A stretch of DNA of 64,000 nucleotides from an uncultured Ectothiorhodospiraceae bacterium (GCA_947259575.1 CAMYMU010000048.1:1-64000), one strand, 5' to 3'. Shown: positions 18,509-28,399, numbered from the stretch's first letter. A program made the numbers and translations. The notes: generated from the letters alone by a model not told the origin.

Positions 18509-18991
18509 ATGAAAAATTCCACTTTAGCTAAATTGGGTATTAAAACCGGCTTTTTGTCGGTGCTCCTAAGCTTTGCAATCCTTCTGATTGCATGTAATCC
18601 AACGACTTCAGATACGATGAGTCCAAGCGCAAATTGGTCGGTAAAATTGACCCTATCTGGCGGTTTTGCGGGCTTAAATCGCTCGATCTCCCTGAATCAA
18701 GACGGTCAGGCCATATATATAGATAAAAGAGCAAAATCCAGAGTTGAGAAGCAGGTCACTCAGCAGGACTTGCAGAATTATGTGAAATTGGTCAAAATTT
18801 TACCAGTTAATCAGGCCCTGAAGCCCAAGCCAACTCGCTGTAATGATTGCATCAACTACGTACTTGTCGCCTCTTTTGATGGGACCAGCAAACGTAGAAC
18901 CGCAAACGACCTCACACTAGGTAGCTCAGATGCCAACGAACTTATTAAAAATCTAACGATGCTTGCATCTGAAATGGCAGCTAAAAAGTAA
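18509..18991 (+). CDS. Emfourin-like lipoprotein (candidate M4 peptidase inhibitor)
   Basis: About 160 residues from the ATG at 18509; in-frame ATGs at 18470, 18485 and 18494 are possible but would lengthen the signal peptide. The N-terminus is a lipoprotein signal with lipobox LIAC (MKNSTLAKLGIKTGFLSVLL then SFAILLIAC). The mature part begins WSVKLTLSGGFAGLNRSISL; the SGGFAGL core resembles the emfourin family of protein inhibitors of M4 peptidases, whose genes sit next to protealysin-type peptidases. Two further Cys (CNDC) may form a disulfide or bind metal. Position between two M4 peptidase genes supports the inhibitor idea. Similarity is judged by eye, so the function is an inference. Confidence 0.6.
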   Translation: MKNSTLAKLGIKTGFLSVLLSFAILLIACNPTTSDTMSPSANWSVKLTLSGGFAGLNRSISLNQDGQAIYIDKRAKSRVEKQVTQQDLQNYVKLVKILPVNQALKPKPTRCNDCINYVLVASFDGTSKRRTANDLTLGSSDANELIKNLTMLASEMAAKK

Positions 18992-19026
18992 TACTTCTAC
19001 ACATACTGAATTTGTAAGGGGAAATA

Positions 19027-21585
19027 ATGTTTTTAAGAAAAATCTGGATCGTTTTGGTGAGTACACTACTTGTTTCGATCCCATTTTCAAGCGCAATCAC
19101 CGCCAAAGAAATAACCCAAAATAATGGTTTTTCGTTCCAGAAGGATCCGGCTACCAACAAAGTCCGTATGTTACGCGGCAACGCCGGTGCACTCAGAGTA
19201 CAAAAATCAGCAGGCGAGAGCACTGCTGATTCGGTCAAGCGACAATTTGCACCTCACTTTGGCATTAAAAATCCCGCTACTGATTTAACGGTTATAAAAG
19301 AGCACTCCCCCTCGGCAAACCGACAGCACATTCGCTACCAGCAACGATACAAAGGTATACCTGTTATCGGTGCCGAGCTGGTGGCCAACCTGAGCAATCA
19401 ACAACTGATCTCCATGTCTGGCGAGACTTCAACTGTTAATGTGAAAAGCCTTGTACCCACTGTAAATTCTAAGCAGGCACAAAACACGGCGATAGCAGCA
19501 GTAGCAAAATGGTACGCATTTGCACCCGCTGATTTAAATGCAAGTTCACCTGAACTTAAAATTTATGATCCCGCACTCATCGGACCGGGTAGCGGTCAGC
19601 AACGCCTTGTCTGGCAATTAACTGTCACACCCACTACGCTTGCACCGGTTAAAGAATATGTCCTCGTTGATGCTGAGCGTAATGTCATTGTCTTGCACTT
19701 TAACCAGATCGATCATGTACTAAGCCGTGAAACCTATACTGCTATCAGTGGAAACATAGCCGATCTACCCGGCACCCTGGTGTGTACTGAAGTCATGGAC
19801 CCGACTTGTGTAGGCAGTGGCGCCGATGCACAGAGTGCGCATCAATATGCTGCTGATTCCTATAACTTTTATTTTACTAATCATGGACGTGATAGTCTGG
19901 ATGACAATGGTATGACCATTGTTACCACGGTCAATTTTGGCAATGTTGGCAATGCCTTTTGGACAGATAGTACCCCCGTACCCCAAATGGGTTTTGGCCC
20001 TGGTTTTGCCTTAGCCGATGATGTCGTCGCACACGAATATACTCACGGCGTCACCAATAACACATCTAACCTTTTCTATTACTACCAGTCCGGTGCAATC
20101 AGTGAATCACTCTCCGATGTCTGGGGTGAGTTTGTTGATCTGACTAATACAGGAGGTACCGACGGTGCCCCTGAACGCTGGCTATTAGGTGAAGACATAC
20201 CCGGCGGTGCAATACGTAGCATGGCTAACCCACCTGATTATGGCGACCCTGATCGAATGGTCAGCGCCAATTATGTTACAGGCGCTTCGGATAATGGTGG
20301 TGTGCACTCCAACAGCGGTGTTAACAACAAGGCCGTCAGTCTGATGGTCGATGGTGGTAGTTTCAATGGTCAGACCATCACTGCGATCGGATTAGACAAG
20401 ACCGCAGATATCTATTATGAAGTGCAAACCAACTACCTAATTTCTGGCTCAGATTACCTAGACCTTTATAATGGTCTTAACCAGAGCTGTCAGAATTTAA
20501 TTGGCACTAACGGCATCACCAGTGCTGATTGCACCCAGGTAAATAATGCGCTGCTTGCAGTTGAAATGAATCAGCAACCTGTTGCGAGTTTTAATCCTGA
20601 GGCTACCATTTGCCCAGGTGCAATTACCGTCAATGATCTCTTTTTCGATGACATGGAAAATACATCTGCAGGGAATTGGGGCACCATGACCATGGCAGGC
20701 TCAAATCCATGGAGTTATGTGAATGGTTACGCAACCTCTGGTTCATTATCATTTGGTGCACTCCCCGGTGGGTTAGTTGAAGACGTCGCGCTGGTTAACG
20801 TCAACCCGGTAGTGTTACCTTCAGCAGGCGCAGCATACCTCCACTTTGACCATGTCTTTGATTATGAGCTTAACCCTGCTGGCCCATTCTATTTTGATGG
20901 CGGCATGCTTGAGTATAGTATTGACAATGGCGCAACCTGGGTGGATGCAGGTTCATTAATCGATGACGGTCGCACATATACGGGCACATTAGCAGCTGGA
21001 TTTGGTAATACTCAGGAAGGTCGAAGTGCCTTTGTCGGCCCGAGCCATGGTTATAATTCGACTCGACTAAACCTATCCTCTCTAACTGGTAATAATATAC
21101 AGATTCGCTTTAGACATGCTTCGGATAGCAGCGTCGCAAGTCTGTTCTGGTCAATAGACAATGTTCGCGTTTACACCTGCGGAATTCCACCGGTTGCGAA
21201 TGCAGGCCCTGATCTAACCGTCGATGCTGACACACCTGTTAATCTTGATGGCAGCAATAGCTCAGACTCTGATAGCGGCTTTACTTACTCGTGGACACAA
21301 GCCAGTGGTACAGGTGTGACGCTTACGGGTACCGACACAGCTACGCCAAGCTTTACTTCACCACAATACGCTACGCAATTAACCTTCCAGCTGACAACCT
21401 CTGATCCGGAGGGGAATGCGGATATAGATACCGTTACAGTAACTGTAAATGGACCACCTGCACCGAGTGGTGGTGGCGGTGGTGGTGGTTGTACTGTAAG
21501 CGAGAACGGACGCTTTGATCCTATCTGGCTATCACTACTGTTGCTGCTATCGTTGATACATCTACGTCGACGCCGTAGTAACTAA
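19027..21585 (+). CDS. Secreted M4 zinc metallopeptidase B with C-terminal sorting tail (paralogue of A)
   Basis: 852 residues with the same architecture as the gene at 15755: signal peptide (about 1-27), FTP/PepSY propeptide, and an M4 domain with HEYTH (His336-Glu337-His340), Glu360 in AISESLSDVWG and DNGGVHSNSGVNNKAVSL. A jelly-roll-like domain and an Ig/PKD-like domain (about 715-815) follow, then the tail GGGGGGGC, TVSENGRFDPIW, a Leu-rich helix and RRRR. The gene begins about 35 nt after the emfourin-like lipoprotein (AAGGGG upstream of the ATG), suggesting co-transcription with it. The tail matches that of paralogue A closely, implying the same sorting protease. The strand carries a terminator after the stop. 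Confidence 0.9.
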   Translation: MFLRKIWIVLVSTLLVSIPFSSAITAKEITQNNGFSFQKDPATNKVRMLRGNAGALRVQKSAGESTADSVKRQFAPHFGIKNPATDLTVIKEHSPSANRQHIRYQQRYKGIPVIGAELVANLSNQQLISMSGETSTVNVKSLVPTVNSKQAQNTAIAAVAKWYAFAPADLNASSPELKIYDPALIGPGSGQQRLVWQLTVTPTTLAPVKEYVLVDAERNVIVLHFNQIDHVLSRETYTAISGNIADLPGTLVCTEVMDPTCVGSGADAQSAHQYAADSYNFYFTNHGRDSLDDNGMTIVTTVNFGNVGNAFWTDSTPVPQMGFGPGFALADDVVAHEYTHGVTNNTSNLFYYYQSGAISESLSDVWGEFVDLTNTGGTDGAPERWLLGEDIPGGAIRSMANPPDYGDPDRMVSANYVTGASDNGGVHSNSGVNNKAVSLMVDGGSFNGQTITAIGLDKTADIYYEVQTNYLISGSDYLDLYNGLNQSCQNLIGTNGITSADCTQVNNALLAVEMNQQPVASFNPEATICPGAITVNDLFFDDMENTSAGNWGTMTMAGSNPWSYVNGYATSGSLSFGALPGGLVEDVALVNVNPVVLPSAGAAYLHFDHVFDYELNPAGPFYFDGGMLEYSIDNGATWVDAGSLIDDGRTYTGTLAAGFGNTQEGRSAFVGPSHGYNSTRLNLSSLTGNNIQIRFRHASDSSVASLFWSIDNVRVYTCGIPPVANAGPDLTVDADTPVNLDGSNSSDSDSGFTYSWTQASGTGVTLTGTDTATPSFTSPQYATQLTFQLTTSDPEGNADIDTVTVTVNGPPAPSGGGGGGGCTVSENGRFDPIWLSLLLLLSLIHLRRRRSN

Positions 21586-21611
21586 CAAGCAAATCATCCA
21601 GCATAAAAAAA

Positions 21612-21640
21612 GCGCGTCCTAATTTAGGACGCGCTTTTTC
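21612..21640. terminator. Bidirectional Rho-independent terminator
   Basis: A perfect 10-bp stem GCGCGTCCTA / TAGGACGCGC with a 3-nt loop, flanked by A7 on the left and T5 on the right, between convergent genes. It serves both the M4 peptidase and the lipoprotein at 21666. Confidence 0.85.
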
Positions 21641-21665
21641 TTTTCCTAGCCTAGCAATTAATTTA

Positions 21666-23597
21666 TTACGGTGCTGGTACTACTAGGACATTGCTAGAAC
21701 CAACAATAATAATAGTACCGCCGTCAGGGGTCACAACCATTCTAGGGTTGGTACCGGCACTGTCTGCAATCGTCGTAGCTGTACCTATCTCAACAAAACC
21801 ACCTGCACCATCCGAAGTGGTTGTATCGAGTACATGTAGTAAACCCGTTGAATTGTTATAGGCATATGCACGTGTACCATCTGGCGATAGAGCCCCTGCA
21901 ATCCCATTCAGGAAACTCTGTCCATCGAGTGGGGGTAGTGAGCCTAATAAGCTCAGGTTTTCATCATAGACACGGTGCTCGTTGATGGCGCCGGTATGCC
22001 AGATAATTGTTCTTGATCCCGTCTTATCTAGAGAGACACCCGACAAGTTCGAAGTCACTAAACCAGTTGTACTTAATTCACCAGTACTAGACAAATACTT
22101 TTCGACAAACTCACTCGCAGCACCCAGGGCGAAGTAAGGAATGACAACCTGACTACCATTAGTCGGTGCACCCAGGAATGAGTTTGCATACCGGAAGGAA
22201 TTGCTCAGGGGTTCAAATCCACCACTAAGACTGTTATAGGCAAACAAGTAATTACCCACTGATGTGGATGTCATAATTATCTTGCCATCATTCGTGGCTT
22301 TCGCGTAGCTCAGGCTGTTGGTAAACGGGAATACGTTCACTAATGGTCGGCTAGCAGTATTATCCAGATCAATCGCATAGAAAGAACTACTGTTTGTTCG
22401 ATACAGAGTTTGTCCATCAGGTGACATAGTGATATCACCCGCATTACCTGATCTAAAGGCGGTTAGGTTGATAGCCTCAGCTAAACTCCAGCTAGTACCA
22501 AAAACATAGCGTTCTAGTTGGTTCTCAGTGGCATCCGAAATATATATAGACTGACGTTCAGCATCATAAACAATATTGCGTACTTCGTTGCCGGTACGTG
22601 CTATTGCCTGATAGCTATATACCGGTGCATCCATGACAACCAGACTGGCATTACTCGTTAATGGAGAGCCATTATCTTCTACAGTTACTACATAATTCCC
22701 TAAAGCAAGCCCAGGGTGTGTAGCACGTATTTCTGAATCATTGACAATGGTGAATGCGCTTGCTGCCGTCGCACCAAACATAACTTGTGGTGTAGTCAAG
22801 CCTGTAAATCCATGACCGCGAATGATCACATCGCCCGATACACTTGTTGTTGCCACATATGGCGAAACGAAATTAACGGCTTGCGCATTTACAGTCAGGG
22901 TTAACGGTACCGACTTGGTTACACCGTTCACAGTAAAATTTAAAGTTGCCGTGTGGACACCAACAGGTATTGCGGTAACATCTGCTGTTACATTGATTTG
23001 TGCAGGAAGCGTAGCGCCGGATGTTGCTGAGAGCGACCACCAATTTGCAGTACCTGTACCTGGCACAACACTCGCACTCCAGCCTGAGGCGACACCGGTA
23101 TAGTCAACACTGGCAGGCTTCGTATCAGTAGCCGTACCCTCAAGTAGTGAGAAATTTATAAACTCTGGAGAGACATTGATCGCCGTGACAGTATAAGTGA
23201 CATCGATAGTTTTGGGACTACCGGCAACCTGTGCATTACAAAAAGAATCGCTACAACCGTAAACGGTAATCGAGCCACTATATTGGCCTGGCGCCATAGT
23301 CGGTGATGTTGGGGTAATGGTTATATCACCCGTGGTCGGGCCAGTAAGTGTAAACGAAGTACTAAAATAAGCACTGCTCTCGACTACATCTACAAATACC
23401 GTTCCGCTATTTACGGTTACCGTAACGACTTGAGAAGCCGGCGCAGAACCCCCTGCTACCGCGTCAAAACTAATGGAGTTGGACGAAAGCGAATAAGGAT
23501 CACTACTACCACCCCCACCGCCGCCGCCACATGCGGTGATAAATAATGACAAAAACACAAACGACAGGATGGTGCGCAGCACAATAAATGACTTCAT
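21666..23597 (-). CDS. Lipoprotein with BACON-like, IPT/TIG-like and beta-propeller regions
   Basis: 643 residues. The lipobox FITAC at residues 19-23 is followed by a Gly/Ser linker (GGGGGGGSSD), so the protein is anchored in a membrane with a flexible spacer. Residues about 35-140 and 140-235 look like two BACON/Ig-like domains (SLSSNSISFDAVAGG, PKTIDVTYTV). About 240-320 resembles an IPT/TIG domain (VIIRGHGFTGLTTPQVMFG). The rest has repeated four-stranded blades with YVTN/propeller style (QSIYISDATENQLERYV, MSPDGQTLY, LSPDGTRAYAYN, VTPDGGTIIIV). No enzyme motif is seen; an adhesive or carbohydrate-binding surface role is possible. A hairpin CCCACAA / TTGTGGG lies upstream at 23631-23659. 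Confidence 0.7.
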   Translation of the reverse strand: MKSFIVLRTILSFVFLSLFITACGGGGGGGSSDPYSLSSNSISFDAVAGGSAPASQVVTVTVNSGTVFVDVVESSAYFSTSFTLTGPTTGDITITPTSPTMAPGQYSGSITVYGCSDSFCNAQVAGSPKTIDVTYTVTAINVSPEFINFSLLEGTATDTKPASVDYTGVASGWSASVVPGTGTANWWSLSATSGATLPAQINVTADVTAIPVGVHTATLNFTVNGVTKSVPLTLTVNAQAVNFVSPYVATTSVSGDVIIRGHGFTGLTTPQVMFGATAASAFTIVNDSEIRATHPGLALGNYVVTVEDNGSPLTSNASLVVMDAPVYSYQAIARTGNEVRNIVYDAERQSIYISDATENQLERYVFGTSWSLAEAINLTAFRSGNAGDITMSPDGQTLYRTNSSSFYAIDLDNTASRPLVNVFPFTNSLSYAKATNDGKIIMTSTSVGNYLFAYNSLSGGFEPLSNSFRYANSFLGAPTNGSQVVIPYFALGAASEFVEKYLSSTGELSTTGLVTSNLSGVSLDKTGSRTIIWHTGAINEHRVYDENLSLLGSLPPLDGQSFLNGIAGALSPDGTRAYAYNNSTGLLHVLDTTTSDGAGGFVEIGTATTIADSAGTNPRMVVTPDGGTIIIVGSSNVLVVPAP

Positions 23598-23860
23598 GAA
23601 TTTCCCCCCGGAAATTATTATTTTATATATCCCACAAACGTCGATTATTTTATTGTGGGTCTAAATAGTTTAAAGCCCTAAAAGCAGGCTGACGGGCTAT
23701 CCTAATATAAAAACCCACACTAAATCTAGCCTTAAGGATATCCAAGACCAAATATCAACACTGAACCTCTATCCCCAAGAAACTAACTGGTCTACAGCTC
23801 AATCAGGGTATTGGTTTGAAGCTGAACAGGAACTGAATGGTAATATTTGTCTCTCTGCTA

Positions 23861-25459
23861 CTAATTTGGCTTAGCTTGCCACAACACAAAATGCTCATAT
23901 TCTTTTAGTGGTGAGTAATTCTGATCAAATAATTTGGGTAAATCATCCCCATAAACAGATTGCTGGGTATCATGCCAGTTATACATGCTAAAAGGCTTTC
24001 CAGGTTTTGGAATAATAACGATGTCGTAATATTTCTTGGCAATCCTATTGACGCCTATCTCAGGAATCGGCACCCCTACTGCCCGCCGTCCCATCATGGC
24101 AATAGGATCCATACTGTTATCCTTAATCGCTGACCATAACAAGGGTCGATAATAAGTCTTTTGGTACCCTTCCTCACTGGAATAGCCCATGAGCACTCGC
24201 CAGTTATTTTTCTCTATTTCTTTTTTGATTAACAGTACTTCTGTTTCAATCGCACGTGACGAATGGTCCTGGATAAACCAAATATATTTCTTTTGTACAC
24301 TCACAGTAAATACTGATATCGCCAAACACCATGCGACCATACCTGTCATCAAGAGTGTCTTATAGGTAATACCTCTAGAACTAAACTGATGTTGAAACTC
24401 ATCTCGATGACGTGAGTAGTAAATTGTATAGAGCACCGCGACGACTGGCGCAAAAGGAGCGATATGATAACTACCTGCACCATCGATTCCAGCAGTCAAA
24501 CAAACCAGAATCATCATGGCGTTTGTAAACAAAAACGTCCAGAAGCTTTCATTCGACAAAAGCGGCTTAATCTTCTTGTTTCTGAGATCAGTATATATAA
24601 GTAAGAGTAGTGGCAGGAAGATCACATACGCCATGCTTAAGTTATGCAGAAATAACCAATAATGCAGTTTAAGTTTTGAGTATGCCTGCATCGTGGTAAG
24701 GAAATTCGATAGACTATATGTCTCAAGTAAAAAGGGACTTAATGCTAGTGCAGCACTCGCTATTCCGATCACTATGAGCTGCTTGACCCCATGTTGGCGA
24801 TAGAAAAAATAAAGGAGTGGTAAAACATAACCCACTGCATGGAATTTGGCACTAACGGATAAGGCAACACCAAAAGCTAACAATAATCTGCTTGTCCACT
24901 TTGAGGGCGATAACAACGAGGCCACTGCTAATGAGCTACCCAGAAAAATAATGCTGTCAGACTGGTTACGGTAAGCAACCTGATAATATAAAAGAACAAA
25001 AATAGAAAAGTAAAACAAGCCTTGTAGAGAATAGCGTACCCCATATTTTCTGATTAAAAAATACGACAGCACAGCAAAACCAATAACAAAACATAAGGCT
25101 CCATACACCTTTGAACCGAGTATTGGATTTGAAAATAATTTCAGAAACTCTGACTGGAATAGATAAGTTGTCGGTCCATACAAAATGCTATAAACATTGG
25201 AATCATCAAACTGAGTATAGGCGGGATAACCATCTGCAATCATTAAAGAAATTGTCGTGATCGATGGTTCGATATGCTCACGATAAGTTGGCACCCAGAT
25301 ATACAAAGCCACAGTGCAGAACATGTAGCCTAGCGATAAATACGAAATTAAACGTGGAACTGTGAATAGATCCGAAAATTGGCCGCTCTTCCTTATATAC
25401 CAATAGATCAAAGGCAGGCTGAAAATAAAAAATAACAGGTATGAGTGAAATAGACGCAT
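23861..25459 (-). CDS. Polytopic membrane protein, GT-C-type glycosyltransferase-like
   Basis: 532 residues with about ten membrane helices and a soluble C-terminal tail (about 415-532). After the first two helices an extracytoplasmic loop carries acidic residues (IADGYPAYTQFDDSNVYSI), as expected of GT-C enzymes, which use polyprenyl-phosphate sugars. It is the last gene of the seven-gene minus-strand operon, 18 nt after its predecessor. In that context it would transfer a sugar from a lipid carrier made by the GT2 enzyme at the operon start onto an acceptor outside the inner membrane. The GT-C call rests on topology and context, not on a firm motif. Confidence 0.55.
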   Translation of the reverse strand: MRLFHSYLLFFIFSLPLIYWYIRKSGQFSDLFTVPRLISYLSLGYMFCTVALYIWVPTYREHIEPSITTISLMIADGYPAYTQFDDSNVYSILYGPTTYLFQSEFLKLFSNPILGSKVYGALCFVIGFAVLSYFLIRKYGVRYSLQGLFYFSIFVLLYYQVAYRNQSDSIIFLGSSLAVASLLSPSKWTSRLLLAFGVALSVSAKFHAVGYVLPLLYFFYRQHGVKQLIVIGIASAALALSPFLLETYSLSNFLTTMQAYSKLKLHYWLFLHNLSMAYVIFLPLLLLIYTDLRNKKIKPLLSNESFWTFLFTNAMMILVCLTAGIDGAGSYHIAPFAPVVAVLYTIYYSRHRDEFQHQFSSRGITYKTLLMTGMVAWCLAISVFTVSVQKKYIWFIQDHSSRAIETEVLLIKKEIEKNNWRVLMGYSSEEGYQKTYYRPLLWSAIKDNSMDPIAMMGRRAVGVPIPEIGVNRIAKKYYDIVIIPKPGKPFSMYNWHDTQQSVYGDDLPKLFDQNYSPLKEYEHFVLWQAKPN

Positions 25460-25477
25460 ATGCCTATGTCTTAAATA

Positions 25478-27187
25478 TTATCTGGCAACTGACATTAATT
25501 TACCCCATAACTTTAGCGAGATCTTTCTCGGCAAACCTCTCGCGGCTAATGACATTGCAAATGATCGGAAGCCAGGCATAATTACTTGTTTATTTTTTCC
25601 AACGTTATTTAGAATAATGTCTGCCGCTTCGGAAGGTGTCATTAACTTTTCTCCACCCAATTCCTTAACACCCGCCGATTTCTGAAAATTTGTCGCCATA
25701 CCACCCGGGCAAACCGTTAATACTTCAATTCCATTGTTAGAATTTTCATAAGCCAGTGATTCTCCCAGCGATAAAACGGCTGCATTGGATGCAGCATACA
25801 CGCCCATATAGGGCAAAGGCTGATAGGCTGAAGAAGAACTGATATAAATGATCCTGCCAAACTGGTGATTTACCATCGCCGGAATAAATTTGGTGGCTAA
25901 CTGAAGCCGAGACAATAGATTAACTCGGACAATATCTGCCTGTGTCTGTGCATCAAGTTTGCTGATTTCGCCACGCAAGCCAAAACCAGCGCACAGATAA
26001 GTCTCCAGGATATTATTGGCTATATCGCCATCAAGTTCCTTAACCAAGGTTGTTTCCGTTGCCTGCCAGTCAGATAAATCGCACTGCAGCCTTATAACAT
26101 CTGGCTGGTCTGCACATACAGCCTCTAATTTCTCCTTATCGATATCAATCAGGATAAGCTTGCGACCTAATGCCTTTAATTTTAGTGCCAACTCCATACC
26201 CAGGCCAGAGGCCGCGCCTGTTATCAATGTCCAGCCACCTGGTGATTTTGTAACATTTTTACGTGCCTCTTCCCGTGTGACGACTTCTGCAATACCTTCC
26301 GCATTTGAATAATTACATGTCCATCCCAAGTCTCTTAATTTTTTATCCGACGCAGTTAGAGCTGGAAAGAGTAACGCCTTTAACGAAAATGGAATGAAGC
26401 GAGTAAACAGGTGGAGCACCTTTATAAAAATAGAAATATTAATCTGGAAAAGTGCGGGATTTGCCTGCTGCATAATTTTGCCAATGGCAACCTCATCGCC
26501 GGCTGCGAAATAGGTGTTATTCTCAGCCTCTGCATTCTGTGATGAAAATATTATCGAGTTAGCCAGATCAGATACATGAATGATAGAAATTTTCCCTGGC
26601 CAGTTAATCCTTGCAAAAAGTGATTTGTTGAGTGCGGCTCGACTAAACACCGCAGCATGACTTGCATAGCGCATTTTGTTCCCAATCACCAAAGTTGGGC
26701 GGATAATCGTATAGGGTATCTCGGCATCCTGAACAAGTTGCTCTGCTTTTAATTTTGACTTACCATAATCTGAGCATGGAAAAGCGTGAGAGTTCTCGTT
26801 AAGAGGCTCACTACAATTATCACCGGCAGAACGATCAATCGCGCCAATAGTACTTATAAAGATGAATCGTTTTAGTTTTCCCAACGACTTTTTAGCCGCG
26901 TCCAGCAGTGAACGAGTTGTATCGACATTTTGTGCTTCGTACTCGGGTCCATTACCAAATTTTGGATTCCCCGCCAGGTGCACAACAAAGTCACATTCAT
27001 TTAGCGCATCTTGATATTTTTCTGGCTGGTTGAGATTAGCAGTAATGAGGGTTACATCTAATGTAGTTAACTCTGGAGGTGTATTCCGGTGGATTAAACC
27101 CACCACCTCGTGTCCGCCGTGTTTAAGTAAACGGCACAATTCAAGGCCAATGAAACCTGAAACTCCTGTTATAAAATATTTAGCCAT
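25478..27187 (-). CDS. Fusion of two SDR-type domains (extended epimerase/dehydratase + classical SDR)
   Basis: 569 residues. Residues 1-310 form an extended SDR with Rossmann motif TGVSGFIG, SxxGA (STIGAID) and active-site YGKSK. Residues about 317-569 form a second, classical SDR with TGAASGLGMELA, DIDKEKLEAV (NAD-preferring acidic position), an NNILETY-like segment and SSSSAY. In the second domain the catalytic YxxxK is YAASN (codon AAT), so the Lys is missing, and that half may be catalytically weak or have another role. It probably modifies a sugar or lipid intermediate in the operon's pathway. Gaps of 12 and 18 nt to its neighbours show tight co-transcription. Confidence 0.75.
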   Translation of the reverse strand: MAKYFITGVSGFIGLELCRLLKHGGHEVVGLIHRNTPPELTTLDVTLITANLNQPEKYQDALNECDFVVHLAGNPKFGNGPEYEAQNVDTTRSLLDAAKKSLGKLKRFIFISTIGAIDRSAGDNCSEPLNENSHAFPCSDYGKSKLKAEQLVQDAEIPYTIIRPTLVIGNKMRYASHAAVFSRAALNKSLFARINWPGKISIIHVSDLANSIIFSSQNAEAENNTYFAAGDEVAIGKIMQQANPALFQINISIFIKVLHLFTRFIPFSLKALLFPALTASDKKLRDLGWTCNYSNAEGIAEVVTREEARKNVTKSPGGWTLITGAASGLGMELALKLKALGRKLILIDIDKEKLEAVCADQPDVIRLQCDLSDWQATETTLVKELDGDIANNILETYLCAGFGLRGEISKLDAQTQADIVRVNLLSRLQLATKFIPAMVNHQFGRIIYISSSSAYQPLPYMGVYAASNAAVLSLGESLAYENSNNGIEVLTVCPGGMATNFQKSAGVKELGGEKLMTPSEAADIILNNVGKNKQVIMPGFRSFAMSLAARGLPRKISLKLWGKLMSVAR

Positions 27188-27199
27188 GTCTAACCAACT

Positions 27200-28393
27200 T
27201 TAAATAACTCTACCTGAACCATGCATACTGGTAAAAAAACCGGTTAGCACGCGCTCAAAAATAAAAAATGAAAACCCAGTAAATATACCTAGCATGACTA
27301 ACACATCAGTCCTTTCGACAAAAAGCAGTGCCACTGTTGCAATAACTACAGCAAACAATGATAACCATGGTAATAAATAATACTGCACACCAATAATCCA
27401 CAACATTGTGAATCCTAAAAAGAGCAATACTAACGTCCCGGCGGTGACCCAATTAAGGTGCTGCTGGCTTAATATAATTTCCTGTTGCATGTATGGCGAA
27501 AAGCTGCCTGCTAAAATAAGTGCATACGTTGCCAACCAGGCAATAAGAATACCGGCTATAAATAAACCCGTGCTGGATATACTAATTCGCTGCCTATCGA
27601 CAAGGGCTATCAATAGAAGTGTAACTGCCATTGCAACGGAAAGCGTAATAGCAAAAATGCCCATCGAGTATATTGCTAGTCCAAATGTGATACCGGATAC
27701 ATTAAACAGAATAGCCTTATTCTTATCCTGCCGTTCAGCAAGGCCAAGTAGAAATAATCCTGTCGAGATGAATATAACCCCAGCTAAACTCACTCCGTAG
27801 TACAACGGAATAATACAGCCTGTGGCAATAATAAGTTTCTCAATAAGGGAAAGTGGCTTACGTAAATGAACCGTAGAAAAATTGTCTGCAAAAAGAAGTA
27901 AGACCGATATCAATATAAAGAACTGAAGTGTTTCAACCAGAGGAACCCGTAGAATACTCAATATTGAAAATAGTAGTGCGATACCCAGGTTCTGATACAG
28001 TGGTGTGTTAGTGCTATTTTTTCCGAATTTACCAAATGCAAGCTTGCCATCATCGGTAATCATTTCCGAGTTCAGGTCACTGGCTTTAAAAATATCTTGC
28101 CATAATGCTAACGCGGCATCCCAATTGTGTGTTCGATAGTTCAGGTCATCTGTACGCATAGCATTGCGTTTTGCGTTGTCTCCTTTTTCATAAAACTGAA
28201 AAGGGTCTGATTCCAGGGTGATACTGTAATCTTTTTGGTCGACTTTCCAATCAATCTTATAGGTTCCAGGTTTCCTTTGAATTTTTATCGAAGCCTGGAT
28301 TTCTAATAATTCAGTTTTGCGGTTCTCTGGCAAGTGCTCACTCAGTTTACGGGCACGTAACTGCATGAGGTGATAAAGGGCATTCGCTTTCAT
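27200..28393 (-). CDS. Membrane protein with soluble N-terminal domain, unknown function
   Basis: 397 residues. Residues 1-140 are soluble (a beta-rich stretch around KPGTYKIDWKVDQKDYSITL, then a helical part), and 140-397 hold about nine membrane helices in close succession. No enzymatic motif or family recognised. It lies 6 nt after the radical SAM gene and 12 nt before the SDR fusion, so it belongs to the operon. It could be a polymer or lipid transporter or scaffold, which is only a guess from topology. Confidence 0.55.
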   Translation of the reverse strand: MKANALYHLMQLRARKLSEHLPENRKTELLEIQASIKIQRKPGTYKIDWKVDQKDYSITLESDPFQFYEKGDNAKRNAMRTDDLNYRTHNWDAALALWQDIFKASDLNSEMITDDGKLAFGKFGKNSTNTPLYQNLGIALLFSILSILRVPLVETLQFFILISVLLLFADNFSTVHLRKPLSLIEKLIIATGCIIPLYYGVSLAGVIFISTGLFLLGLAERQDKNKAILFNVSGITFGLAIYSMGIFAITLSVAMAVTLLLIALVDRQRISISSTGLFIAGILIAWLATYALILAGSFSPYMQQEIILSQQHLNWVTAGTLVLLFLGFTMLWIIGVQYYLLPWLSLFAVVIATVALLFVERTDVLVMLGIFTGFSFFIFERVLTGFFTSMHGSGRVI

Positions 28394-28399
28394 AAACCG

